Source: JAAYAY01 sp964429355 (lineage in GTDB: Bacteria > Planctomycetota > Planctomycetia > Pirellulales > Thermoguttaceae). Taken from it: a stretch of 12,621 nt of DNA. The notes under the pieces are model-generated. The model made no database searches. It was not told the DNA's origin and saw only the letters and a program-made list of their open reading frames with translations. This document shows positions 1 through 7,392 of this stretch, in pieces. Position 1 is the stretch's first letter. Every line of letters begins with the position of its first letter. The DNA is taken from contig CAYSCH010000283.1 of assembly GCA_964429355.1 (NCBI GenBank), forward strand, positions 1 through 12,621. Reading direction: 5' to 3'. A program made the translations under genes and the position numbers.

Positions 1-2081
1 CCGTGGTGCTGCGTCTGGGCCGCTGGGCTCGGCGGCGTCCGGCCATGGCTTTTCTGGTGATGACGAGCCTGCTGCTTGTGGCCGCGCTCGTGGCCGTCGG
101 GATCGTCAGTTACATCCACACGGCCGGGGCGCTGGAAACCGCGGAAAGCCATCTCTATTCCTTCCAGGTGATTGCAGCCAACCGGGCGTGGTGTTCGAAC
201 GATCTGGCCAATTTCGACCGTCTGCTGAGAGAATGCCCTGCCGACCTGCGTCATTGGGAATGGGGTTATCTGGACGGGCTGCGGCGTTTCACCCTCCCCG
301 TGCTCCACGACGCCGGTGAGCCGGTGGCTTTCAGCCCCGACGGCCGCCTGATCGCCACCGGAGGCGGCTCCGACTGGAACCTCAAGCTCTGGGACGCCGC
401 CAGCGGCGAGAAACTGGCCGAACTGGAAGGGCACCGAGATTACCTCTCGAGCGTCGACTTCAGTCCCGACGGCACGCGTCTGGTTTCGGCGGCCGGCGCA
501 GACCGCACGGTGATCCTGTGGGATGTTGCCGCCAGAAAGAAAGTCGGTACGTTTGGCGGGCACAACGGTCCGGTCCATGCGGCACGGCTGCTGCCGGACG
601 GGAAACGCGTGGTCACCGCCAGTTCAGACGGATACCTCTGCATCTGGGACGCCGAGACTCAGAAACAGCTCCACTACATCTCTCACAAGGCGCGCCTGAT
701 CCGAAGCCTGGCCGTCTCGCCGGATGGCAAACTGCTGGCCCTGGCCACCGGAAGCGGAGACGCTGCGGCGATCCGCGTCTGGGACATCGAGTCCCGGGAG
801 ATGGTCTGGAACGTGCCGGCCTTCAGCCGGGCCAACGCGCTGGCCTTCAGCCCCGACGGTACCCGCCTGGCCACGGCGGCAGGCCGCGATCTGGTTCGAA
901 TCTGGGACGTTGCGTCGCGTGAAATGGTACAGGCCTATCCGATCGTTCCCAGCCCCTCGCCCCTGATTGCGTTCAGTCCCGACGGCACGAGTATCGCCAC
1001 AACCTCGTGGGACAATTCGGTGGTGCTCTGCGGCACCGTGGCCGGGCAGCAGTTGCTCGCCTGCCGGGGGCACAAGGGGAAGGTCGGGGGCATCGCGTTG
1101 AGCCCCGACGGCGAGTTGGTGGCGGTCGCCAACAACATGGATCAGGTCTACCTGCATCGCACCTCCAGCGAGCAGGGATCCAGGACCCTGCGGGGCCACG
1201 AGGGGGAGGTTGCCGGGCTGGCTTTCGTACCGGGAACCGCCATCCTGGCCTCGGGCGGGGCCGATGGAACGGTTCGGCTCTGGGACCTTGCCCGGTCGTG
1301 TGAACTCCGCATTCTCTTGAACGGTTCGTCCCCCGTGCACGGCCTCTGCTGCAGCCCCGACGCAGCCACGGTCGTGGCCATTACGGCAGACGGAAAGATC
1401 CATGCGTGGGAAATGGCCAGCGGCGATTCGATCCGCCAGTTCGGCGGCGATGCCGGCCTCGCCCATGCCCTGGCCTACCACCCCACGGGCACACTTCTGG
1501 CCGCGGTCGACGGCGGCTGCCAGATCAAGCTCTGGGATCCTCGCAGCGGGCAACTCCAGGGTTGCATCGACGCCGAATGCAGCCATTTCCAGCGGTTGGC
1601 CTTCAGCCCCTGCGGAAGATGGCTTGCCGCAGGCAGCCGCGATGCCGAGGTGCAGGTGTACAACGTCCGGACGTCGGCACTCCAGCAGAAATTCGCGGCA
1701 AATGCGGTGGTTTCCGGAATGGCTTTTGGCCGAAACGGAGTCCTGGCGGCCATCACCGCCAACACTTCCACCACGTTCTGGGACGTCGAGACGGGCATCA
1801 CTCTCGGGGAACTGCCGCCCACGGAGATCCGCCGCCAGGCCGACCTGGCCTTCCATCCCGACGGCACGCGTCTGGCAGTGGCCACCGGCAGCGACGCGGT
1901 GACTCTCTGGGAGTTTCCGCACCGGCAGCAGTTGCTCACCTTGCGGCAAACAGCCAGCGTGGCCGGCCTGGTGGCTTTCAGTCCCGACGGCACCTGCATC
2001 GCCTCGGCTTCCGACGACGGTTCGATCTGTGTCTGGTCGTCGGCCAACGGCAGGCATTGCGTCGATGCTGCGGCCGAGTGA
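1..2081 (+). CDS. WD40-repeat membrane protein, C-terminal part (probable Ser/Thr kinase-WD40 receptor), 5' partial
   Basis: The frame is open at the left edge (first complete codon at position 3) and ends at TGA 2079-2081, so this is the C-terminal 692 residues of a longer protein. A basic stretch (R-W-A-R-R-R-P) precedes one transmembrane helix at about residues 15-38. Next comes a helical linker with the pattern A-x-R-A-W ... L-L-R-E-C-P-A-D-L-R-x-W-E-W-x-Y-L, which in planctomycetes typically joins an N-terminal Ser/Thr kinase domain and TM helix to a C-terminal WD40 region. From about residue 100 to the end I count 14 WD40 blades, most with F-S-P-D-G and a closing L-W-D or V-W-D type strand; blades 6, 7 and 11 are degenerate. 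Fourteen blades fit two seven-bladed propellers. Topology is probably kinase inside, propellers outside. The kinase domain itself is not visible and is inferred; a WD40-only membrane protein is the alternative. Confidence 0.9.
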   Translation, partial: VVLRLGRWARRRPAMAFLVMTSLLLVAALVAVGIVSYIHTAGALETAESHLYSFQVIAANRAWCSNDLANFDRLLRECPADLRHWEWGYLDGLRRFTLPVLHDAGEPVAFSPDGRLIATGGGSDWNLKLWDAASGEKLAELEGHRDYLSSVDFSPDGTRLVSAAGADRTVILWDVAARKKVGTFGGHNGPVHAARLLPDGKRVVTASSDGYLCIWDAETQKQLHYISHKARLIRSLAVSPDGKLLALATGSGDAAAIRVWDIESREMVWNVPAFSRANALAFSPDGTRLATAAGRDLVRIWDVASREMVQAYPIVPSPSPLIAFSPDGTSIATTSWDNSVVLCGTVAGQQLLACRGHKGKVGGIALSPDGELVAVANNMDQVYLHRTSSEQGSRTLRGHEGEVAGLAFVPGTAILASGGADGTVRLWDLARSCELRILLNGSSPVHGLCCSPDAATVVAITADGKIHAWEMASGDSIRQFGGDAGLAHALAYHPTGTLLAAVDGGCQIKLWDPRSGQLQGCIDAECSHFQRLAFSPCGRWLAAGSRDAEVQVYNVRTSALQQKFAANAVVSGMAFGRNGVLAAITANTSTTFWDVETGITLGELPPTEIRRQADLAFHPDGTRLAVATGSDAVTLWEFPHRQQLLTLRQTASVAGLVAFSPDGTCIASASDDGSICVWSSANGRHCVDAAAE

Positions 2082-2082
2082 A

Positions 2083-2100
2083 CGGTCGTGCGAACGACCG
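2083..2100 (+). terminator. GCGA-capped hairpin just after the WD40 gene
   Basis: CGGTCGT (2083-2089) and ACGACCG (2094-2100) form a perfect 7-bp stem closed by a GCGA loop, a GNRA-type tetraloop. It starts one base after the WD40 stop codon. There is no T-tract, so it may be a U-less terminator or a 3'-end stabilising hairpin rather than a classical intrinsic terminator. Confidence 0.5.
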
Positions 2101-2181
2101 GCATCTGGCTGGGCCTTTGGGGGACCGGCACGATGGGGCAAGATCGCCGCTGGGCCCCTGCTTGCGTCCTCGAGCCGACTA

Positions 2182-2198
2182 TTGGCGTGGCCCTTGCC
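2182..2198 (+). promoter_or_regulatory. Sigma-54-like -24/-12 promoter element upstream of the lyase-like gene
   Basis: TTGGCGTGGCCCTTGCC matches the sigma-54 pattern YTGGCACG-N4-TTGCW at TTGGC, the following G and TTGC. The invariant GG (2184-2185) and GC (2196-2197) have the required 12-base offset. A transcript would start near 2209, about 95 bases before the GTG at 2304. Mismatches are the A and C of the -24 box and the last W. No enhancer site was identified. The same stretch can also be read as a weak sigma-70 promoter: TTGGCG, 17-base spacer, then TAAGCT at 2205-2210 preceded by TGG. Confidence 0.35.
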
Positions 2199-2291
2199 GG
2201 GTGGTAAGCTGCGCTGGGTTGCTGGTTGGCGACCTCTGCCCGGTCCCTTGATGCCATCCCGCCTGAATTCTGCGCCCGAGCAGACCTTCTG

Positions 2292-2300
2292 GGAGGGGAG
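2292..2300 (+). promoter_or_regulatory. Ribosome binding site that fixes the GTG start at 2304
   Basis: GGAGGGGAG lies 3 bases before the GTG at 2304, with its GGAG core (2292-2295) about 8 bases upstream. The longer in-frame start at 2226 has no such site and would put 26 unrelated residues in front of a clear signal peptide. Confidence 0.7.
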
Positions 2301-2303
2301 AAC

Positions 2304-4748
2304 GTGACGACCATCAGAAAAACCCTTTGGTTCCGGATCGTCATCCTGCTGGCCCTGGTCGGCGCGCCGGCTTATGCCCAGGATGGCGGGACTTTGTCGC
2401 TCGACGGCTGGCAGCCCGGCTGGTTGACGGCGGTCAGCGTTTGCCAGGCCGACCAACCCGGCTTGCCCCTCGTCTGCGGCAGCCGTCTGGAGCGGGCGCT
2501 CCTCTGGGAGGTGTCGAAACGCCCGTCGCTCGACTCGACCCACTTCCTGGCCGACTGGACTGCGTTTGATGAACTCCGCTTCTGGGCGTGGTTGAAGGAA
2601 CCGGTCGATTTCGATGTGCCCATCGTATTCGTGTCCGAGGGGGGATACTACATCACCGACTGGAAGCTGGATTGGCAGGGCTGGAAGGAGCATCGCATCA
2701 AGCTGGCCGATTGCCGCAAGACCCACTCGCCGGCAGGTTGGGAGAGAATCGGCTCTTTCGGCTTTCGCCCCCAGGGTTACGGGCAGGGGCCGGTGCCCGA
2801 GGGACTCAGGCTGCTACTGGCCGGTTTCGCCCTCCACTCTCCCAAAGCCCTCCCTGTCCACAACATCACCGACTGGGTCGCCCTCGCGCGGGTCGAGCAG
2901 ATGAAGGAGCTCAAGGCCCGCGGCAACCCCTACTACCTTGCCGTGCTGGACTCGCTGGAGAACCTTGGGCCGGAGCCCTCGCTGCCGCAACCGGAGGATC
3001 TCACGTCTCCCTGGCAGTTTTCGGGCTTCGCCAGCAACGCGCTCACGCTGGCTTGGGCCGCGGGCTGGGAAGGCTCGCCTCGCAGGGGCGATCCGACTCT
3101 CATCCGCCACGCCATGAAAATCGTCGACTACTGCCTGGACCAGCAGAAGGACGGAAGCTGGTTCTACTCGCGCCAGTGGGGCACGGGCGATCCCAACAGC
3201 GACCGTTTTGCCCTCGGGCCGTTGATGGATGGGGTCTATTGGCTCAGAAAGCTACCCGAAGGCGAGCAGTGCTGGGCACGTTGGAACGCCCCCCTCAAGC
3301 AACTGGTCGACTTCCAGTACCAGCACTGGGGCCTCAAGGGAAAGCATGCCTGGGGCGACAGTGCCCGTGAGTATCCCAACCAAGACGTCTTTCACCTCTA
3401 TGAAATGGCGCTCGCCGATCGCTGGTGGCCGGATCCCAGGTACCGGGAGAGCGTCGACGTGACCCTCAAGGGTCTCGAGGATCACCTGCTGGCCGACGGG
3501 GGTCTGAACTACATCGGTCCGGAGACGGAAATTCCCTGCTACCATGATCTGAACGTCCTTTGGATCGCCCGTTACCTGGCCCTCACCGAGAGCGAGTGGG
3601 CCCGGGCGCTCCTGGCCAGGACGGTCAACTACTACCCGCTCGTCTGCTCCAACGAAGGACGGCCGGAGTACTACACCGACTGTTGGTGGAAACACTACTG
3701 GTCCGACGGCGCCGCCTGCGGCCCGGAGATCATCGCCGGGCTCTCGGGCGATGCTCACAACAAGTGGCTTGCCGATCGGCTCCTCGAGCGGCGTGGAACC
3801 GGCGAGGACTATCACGCCATCTATGCCGGCATGTTCTACCGTAGCGATGTGAAACCCGAGCCCCTCGCCGACAACTACGTCAAGCTCGACGCCAATATCC
3901 GCGGGCCCCGCGGGCGGTTTGGATCCTGGTACTTCGCCGGCACTCCAGGTGGCGGCGCTCGCGACACGTTCGTCGGCGCTATGGTCTGCCTGCCCGAGCG
4001 GGCGCAGCCGCTGGCAGGGGCACTGTTGGCCGCCAATGTTGAGGCGGGCAGCATCGGCCCCGACGGCCAGCGCCGGCGAGAACTCTACCTTTCCGGCCCG
4101 GATGACATCACGGCGGTTGCCGTCGATGCCGACTGCGGCGCGGTGGCCGCACGCTACACCCTTCGCAAAGCCTACATCAACTCGCGCAACAATCCCCAGG
4201 TCCCCCCAACCGCCTGGCAGGCCACCCAGGTCTGGCTCTTGACCCGGCAAGGACTGGTGGGCCTCGTGGAGCTCGATGCCACCGAGCCCACAACCGCCGG
4301 CTACCTCGGCGGCGAGCTGCGTTTCGGCCCCGACTTTCCGCTCGTCCAAGACAAGACGGGGGTCTACCACTGCGGCGCCCTTTCCGCCCGCTTGCTGGAA
4401 TCGAGCTTCCCAACCGTGCAGTCCGGTCCGGCCCGCCCCGGCTACGCCCAGAAATCGACGACCCACCAAGCCATCAACCTCTGGACGGCCGGCACGAGTG
4501 TGGAAGCCGGTCCGGCGTCGCCCCTGCGCTATGCCGTCTGGATCGCCCCCGAAGGAGCACCGGCTCTGGCAGACTACCGCCGCATCGAATCGCCGGGCCT
4601 GTGGGGTTTCCAGGCCCGCCTCGACGACAAGCCCGTGGCCATCGTCTTCAACCCCGGCGAGGCCGAAACATCCCTGCAGTGGACCACGGGGAAGGTGAAC
4701 GTGCCGCAGGCAGCCGTGCTGATCCTGAGTCCCACACAAGTCCCATGA
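2304..4748 (+). CDS. Secreted polysaccharide lyase-like protein (N-terminal beta domain, alpha/alpha-toroid-like core, C-terminal beta domain)
   Basis: Starting at GTG 2304 the protein has 814 residues. Residues 1-26 are a signal peptide: basic start, L-L-A-L-V core, probable A-Y-A/Q cleavage. Residues 27-180 look like an all-beta, carbohydrate-binding-type domain rich in W, G and D. Residues about 205-510 are helical with repeated aromatic pairs and a W-F-Y-S-R, a Y-P-N-Q-D, a Y-H-D-L-N and a Y-Y-T-D-C-W-W-K-H-Y-W segment, as expected for the aromatic cleft of an alpha/alpha toroid. Residues 515-814 are beta-rich. This order resembles heparinase/alginate-lyase-type polysaccharide lyases, which cleave uronic-acid-containing chains using Tyr/His/Asn residues. 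I cannot assign a PL family; an unsaturated glucuronyl hydrolase-like or other toroid glycosidase is possible. It heads a run of three secreted enzymes. The call is inference from layout, not a recognised family signature. Confidence 0.55.
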   Translation: MTTIRKTLWFRIVILLALVGAPAYAQDGGTLSLDGWQPGWLTAVSVCQADQPGLPLVCGSRLERALLWEVSKRPSLDSTHFLADWTAFDELRFWAWLKEPVDFDVPIVFVSEGGYYITDWKLDWQGWKEHRIKLADCRKTHSPAGWERIGSFGFRPQGYGQGPVPEGLRLLLAGFALHSPKALPVHNITDWVALARVEQMKELKARGNPYYLAVLDSLENLGPEPSLPQPEDLTSPWQFSGFASNALTLAWAAGWEGSPRRGDPTLIRHAMKIVDYCLDQQKDGSWFYSRQWGTGDPNSDRFALGPLMDGVYWLRKLPEGEQCWARWNAPLKQLVDFQYQHWGLKGKHAWGDSAREYPNQDVFHLYEMALADRWWPDPRYRESVDVTLKGLEDHLLADGGLNYIGPETEIPCYHDLNVLWIARYLALTESEWARALLARTVNYYPLVCSNEGRPEYYTDCWWKHYWSDGAACGPEIIAGLSGDAHNKWLADRLLERRGTGEDYHAIYAGMFYRSDVKPEPLADNYVKLDANIRGPRGRFGSWYFAGTPGGGARDTFVGAMVCLPERAQPLAGALLAANVEAGSIGPDGQRRRELYLSGPDDITAVAVDADCGAVAARYTLRKAYINSRNNPQVPPTAWQATQVWLLTRQGLVGLVELDATEPTTAGYLGGELRFGPDFPLVQDKTGVYHCGALSARLLESSFPTVQSGPARPGYAQKSTTHQAINLWTAGTSVEAGPASPLRYAVWIAPEGAPALADYRRIESPGLWGFQARLDDKPVAIVFNPGEAETSLQWTTGKVNVPQAAVLILSPTQVP

Positions 4749-5022
4749 ATGCACGCAAGCAAGGAACAGGTGCTGGCACGTATTGCCGGCGAAGGGCAGC
4801 CTCCAGGGCCGATACGCTGGAGAGATGGTCGCAAGAACAAGCCGGGGTTGTCATGAAGCAACAGGCCAAGTGAGCCGTGTTCTGCAAACCGCACGAACCA
4901 GCGCGACAACTGGAAACCAATAGGGGGAGAAGAAGACTTGCAGGCTCGCTGGCAAATCCCGACCATGCGAGAATGAATGGTGTTGACGAAGAGATCCGAG
5001 TTCTGACATGAGGAGTGCAATC
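4749..5022 (+). other. Non-coding gap between lyase-like and sialidase-like genes
   Basis: This 274-base stretch holds no gene I can support. A 42-codon reading frame (ATG 4745 to TGA 4873) overlaps the preceding stop as ATGA, but it lacks its own ribosome site and recognisable content. A perfect sigma-54 -24 half (CTGGCACG, 4773-4780) is followed by TTGC two bases too early. No good terminator hairpin was seen. Confidence 0.4.
5011..5015 (+). promoter_or_regulatory. Ribosome binding site that fixes the ATG start at 5023
   Basis: AGGAG sits 7 bases before ATG 5023. The alternative in-frame ATG at 5008 overlaps this motif and has no comparable site, so translation from 5023, which begins directly with the signal peptide, is preferred. 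Confidence 0.65.
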
Positions 5023-6195
5023 ATGAAGACGCATCTGTTGAGTATGGCCCTGATGGGCACTGCCGCGATGGTGGGCGGCGCGGAACCCTCCGAGGAACTC
5101 AGGGCCCGGTGGCAACAGGAGGCGACCTTTCCTGTGGTCGATCTGTCGGGCGAATCGGCCCGCCAGGTGGTCATCGCAGAGGGTACCCCGGAAGTGTATC
5201 AGGGCCACCCGACCACCGTGCTGACGGCCGACGGCAAGACGATCTTTGCCGTCTGGTGCATCAACCACGGCGGCAAAGCGGGCCCGATGGCTCGCAGCGA
5301 TGACGGCGGACAAACGTGGACGCGACTTGACGATCGCTTGCCCCCCGGATTCCGCGACCACCAGAACTGCCCCAGCATCTACCGCATGACCGACCCGGAG
5401 GGGAAGGAGCGGCTGTGGGTCTTCTCGGCCTGGGTGGGCAGGTTCGGCGCTCCGATGCCCAGTATCATGAGTGACGACGGGGGCCAGACCTGGAAGGAAA
5501 TGCCTCCGCTCGGCAAGGCCTTCCACTGCGTGATGACCTTCAGCAGCATCGTTCGCCTCAAAGACGGCTCATACCTCGGCATGTACCACCGCGGACCAGA
5601 AGGCGCCGACCGCGCGCCGCTCGAGGTGCTTCAGACGATCACCAAGGACGGCGGACTGAGCTGGTCTGATCCTCAAGTGGTGGCCAAGGTCGAGGGGAAG
5701 AACCCCTGCGAGCCCTTCGTGTTCCGCTCACCCGATGGCGAGGAACTCTGCTGCCTCATGCGGGAGAATACACACAAGGACTACAGCCTGATGATGTTCA
5801 GCGGCGACGAGGGTAAGACGTGGAGCACGCCGGTCAGTACGCCGTGGGGCCTCACCGGCGATCGTCACGTGGGCGTCTACACGGGCGACGGACGACTGGT
5901 GATCGCTTTCCGCGACCAGGCCCCGCAGTCTCCCACCCGAGGTCATTTTGTCGCATGGGTCGGTACCTACGACGATATCAAGCAGGGCCGGCCTGGACAG
6001 TACCGCATCAAGCTCCTCCACAGCTTTGCGGGGGGCGACTGCGGCTATCCAGGCGTGGAACTGCTGCCCGACGGCACGATCGTCGCCACGACCTACATCA
6101 AATTCTGGAGCGACGCCCGAAAGCACTCCGTGGTTTCCACCCGTTTTCGCCTGGAGGAAACCGACGCCCGTTACGCTGCGGCAAAACAGCAGTAA
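5023..6195 (+). CDS. Secreted sialidase-like Asp-box (BNR) beta-propeller protein
   Basis: The 390-residue product begins with a signal peptide (residues 1 to about 20, cleavage near G-G-A/E). Four Asp boxes (S/T-x-D-x-G-x-T/S-W) lie at residues 92-99, 150-157, 207-214 and 260-267, each followed by a propeller strand. They are the hallmark of six-bladed sialidase-fold proteins. The conserved stretches L-M-R-E-N (about 245-249) and G-Y-P-G-V-E-L-L-P-D-G (341-351) resemble the Arg-containing strand and the late catalytic-Tyr strand of exo-sialidases (GH33-like). The protein probably acts outside the cytoplasm, removing a terminal acidic sugar. Many planctomycetal members of this fold are not shown to be true sialidases, so the substrate is open. 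It lies between the lyase-like and esterase genes on the same strand, which suggests joint work on one glycan. Confidence 0.8.
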   Translation: MKTHLLSMALMGTAAMVGGAEPSEELRARWQQEATFPVVDLSGESARQVVIAEGTPEVYQGHPTTVLTADGKTIFAVWCINHGGKAGPMARSDDGGQTWTRLDDRLPPGFRDHQNCPSIYRMTDPEGKERLWVFSAWVGRFGAPMPSIMSDDGGQTWKEMPPLGKAFHCVMTFSSIVRLKDGSYLGMYHRGPEGADRAPLEVLQTITKDGGLSWSDPQVVAKVEGKNPCEPFVFRSPDGEELCCLMRENTHKDYSLMMFSGDEGKTWSTPVSTPWGLTGDRHVGVYTGDGRLVIAFRDQAPQSPTRGHFVAWVGTYDDIKQGRPGQYRIKLLHSFAGGDCGYPGVELLPDGTIVATTYIKFWSDARKHSVVSTRFRLEETDARYAAAKQQ

Positions 6196-6221
6196 TCGCT
6201 GCATGAGATGACAATTGGAGC

Positions 6222-6240
6222 CGCTGGCGGTCTTTCGGCC
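6222..6240 (+). promoter_or_regulatory. Weak sigma-54-like element upstream of the esterase gene
   Basis: GCTGGCGGTCTTTCGGCC contains CTGGC (GG at 6226-6227) and GC at 6238-6239, the correct 12-base offset, but the -12 box lacks the TT of TTGC. A start would fall near 6251, 35 bases before the ATG. The match is weak on its own and is listed because of the better site before the first gene of the cluster. Confidence 0.15.
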
Positions 6241-6285
6241 ACCCTTGAATGAGCCAATCCCTTTTCTTGTGAGGAGCAACCAACG

Positions 6286-7380
6286 ATGAGAGCAATCCAG
6301 ACCAGGTTCCACCTTTTTGCCTGCGTGACTGTTTTCGCCGCGTCGAGTCTGATTTTCGCCGCGGAACCTGCCCCAAGTCCTGACGACACGACCCGGTGGT
6401 ATGACTGCAAGGACCTCGTCGTCGAGGGCAAGGGCTGGACGGATACGAAATCCTTCTACGACCGTCTGCCGGCCAAGGCGGAGGGCAAAGTGCCGCCGTC
6501 GGTCTGGGGCCTGAGCCACGACAGCGCCGGGCTCTGTGTTCCCTTCAGCTCGGATGCGCCGTCGATCCAGGTCCGCTGGACCGTGCTCAAAGAGGGCAGT
6601 CTGAGCATGCCCCACATGCCTGCGACCGGTGTGAGCGGCGTGGACCTCTACAGCCAGGACCCGTCCGGCCGATGGCAGTTTGTGGCCAACGGCAGGCCGA
6701 CGGCCGCCGCTAATACGGCAGGATTCTCGCCCCCTGCCGGCCAGCCGTGCCTCCTCTACCTGCCGCTCTACAACGGCGTAACCTCCGTCGAGATCGGTGT
6801 CCCGAAAGGGAGCACTCTCTCGTCGCCCGATCCGCTCACAAGCAGACAGCGCAAGCCGATCGTGATCTACGGCACATCCATCACCCAGGGCGGCTGCGCT
6901 TCGCGGCCGGGCATGGCCTTCCCCGCGATCGTGGGTCGGCAACTCAACACGCCGGTGATCAACCTGGGGTTCAGCGGCAGTGGAAAGGCGGAACCGGAAC
7001 TGGCTGAGTTGCTGGCTGAATTGGATCCGTCGGTCTACGTCCTCGATTGTCTGTGGAACATGTCACCGGACCTGGTATCCACGCGTATCGAGCCGTTCGT
7101 GAAGACCCTGCGTGCAGCCCGTCCGGACACGCCCATCTTGCTGGCCGAAGACTGCAGCGTCCGAAACGTGTGCCCCACAGAGAAGGGTACCATCCTGCGG
7201 ACCATCTACGAGAAGTTGACGGCCGAGGGCGTGAAGAACCTCCACTTCGTCTCCAGCGAGGGGATGCTGGGCGACGACACGGAGGGCACCGTCGACGGCT
7301 GCCATCCCAACGACCTGGGAATGATGCGCCAGGCCGAGGTGTTCTCCAAGGCGATATCCCCACTGCTGCCAAGAGACTAA
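6286..7380 (+). CDS. Secreted SGNH/GDSL hydrolase with N-terminal GxDLY domain
   Basis: The 364-residue protein starts at ATG 6286, 9 bases after GAGGAG (6271-6276). It has a signal peptide of about 26 residues (F-A-A/E cleavage). The N-terminal beta domain (about 35-185) carries the GxDLY signature, G-V-D-L-Y at 118-122. The SGNH catalytic domain follows: block I G-T-S-I-T-Q-G (196-202, nucleophile Ser198), block II N-L-G-F-S-G-S-G (226-233), block III L-W-N (Asn258), block V D-G-C-H-P-N-D (Asp337, His340). All catalytic and oxyanion residues are present, so it should be active. Such enzymes remove acyl groups, often acetyl, from carbohydrates in the periplasm or outside. As third gene of the cluster it would de-esterify the substrate of its neighbours; that role is inferred from context. 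Its TAA is in the same frame as the next gene, four sense codons ahead of it. Confidence 0.88.
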   Translation: MRAIQTRFHLFACVTVFAASSLIFAAEPAPSPDDTTRWYDCKDLVVEGKGWTDTKSFYDRLPAKAEGKVPPSVWGLSHDSAGLCVPFSSDAPSIQVRWTVLKEGSLSMPHMPATGVSGVDLYSQDPSGRWQFVANGRPTAAANTAGFSPPAGQPCLLYLPLYNGVTSVEIGVPKGSTLSSPDPLTSRQRKPIVIYGTSITQGGCASRPGMAFPAIVGRQLNTPVINLGFSGSGKAEPELAELLAELDPSVYVLDCLWNMSPDLVSTRIEPFVKTLRAARPDTPILLAEDCSVRNVCPTEKGTILRTIYEKLTAEGVKNLHFVSSEGMLGDDTEGTVDGCHPNDLGMMRQAEVFSKAISPLLPRD

Positions 7381-7392
7381 TGGATTAGCGAA

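Noticed and set aside
1475..2344. Minus-strand frame of 289 codons across the end of the WD40 gene
   Set aside because: Shadow frame with low-complexity composition and no family signature.
624..2726. A 700-codon open frame on the minus strand opposite the WD40 gene
   Set aside because: It is the antisense shadow of a high-GC gene: no domain is recognisable, it has no ribosome site, and it runs across the end of one gene into the next.
3252..4754. A 500-codon open frame on the minus strand opposite the lyase-like gene
   Set aside because: Same cause: high GC removes stops from the antisense frame, while the plus frame has a signal peptide, ribosome site and coherent domains.
4773..4786. CTGGCACG followed by TTGC, resembling a sigma-54 promoter before the sialidase-like gene
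   Set aside because: The GG to GC offset is 10 bases rather than 12, and sigma-54 tolerates little variation in spacing.
4745..4873. A 42-codon frame overlapping the lyase-like stop as ATGA
   Set aside because: The overlap looks like translational coupling, but the peptide is low in recognisable features and could arise by chance; no independent support.
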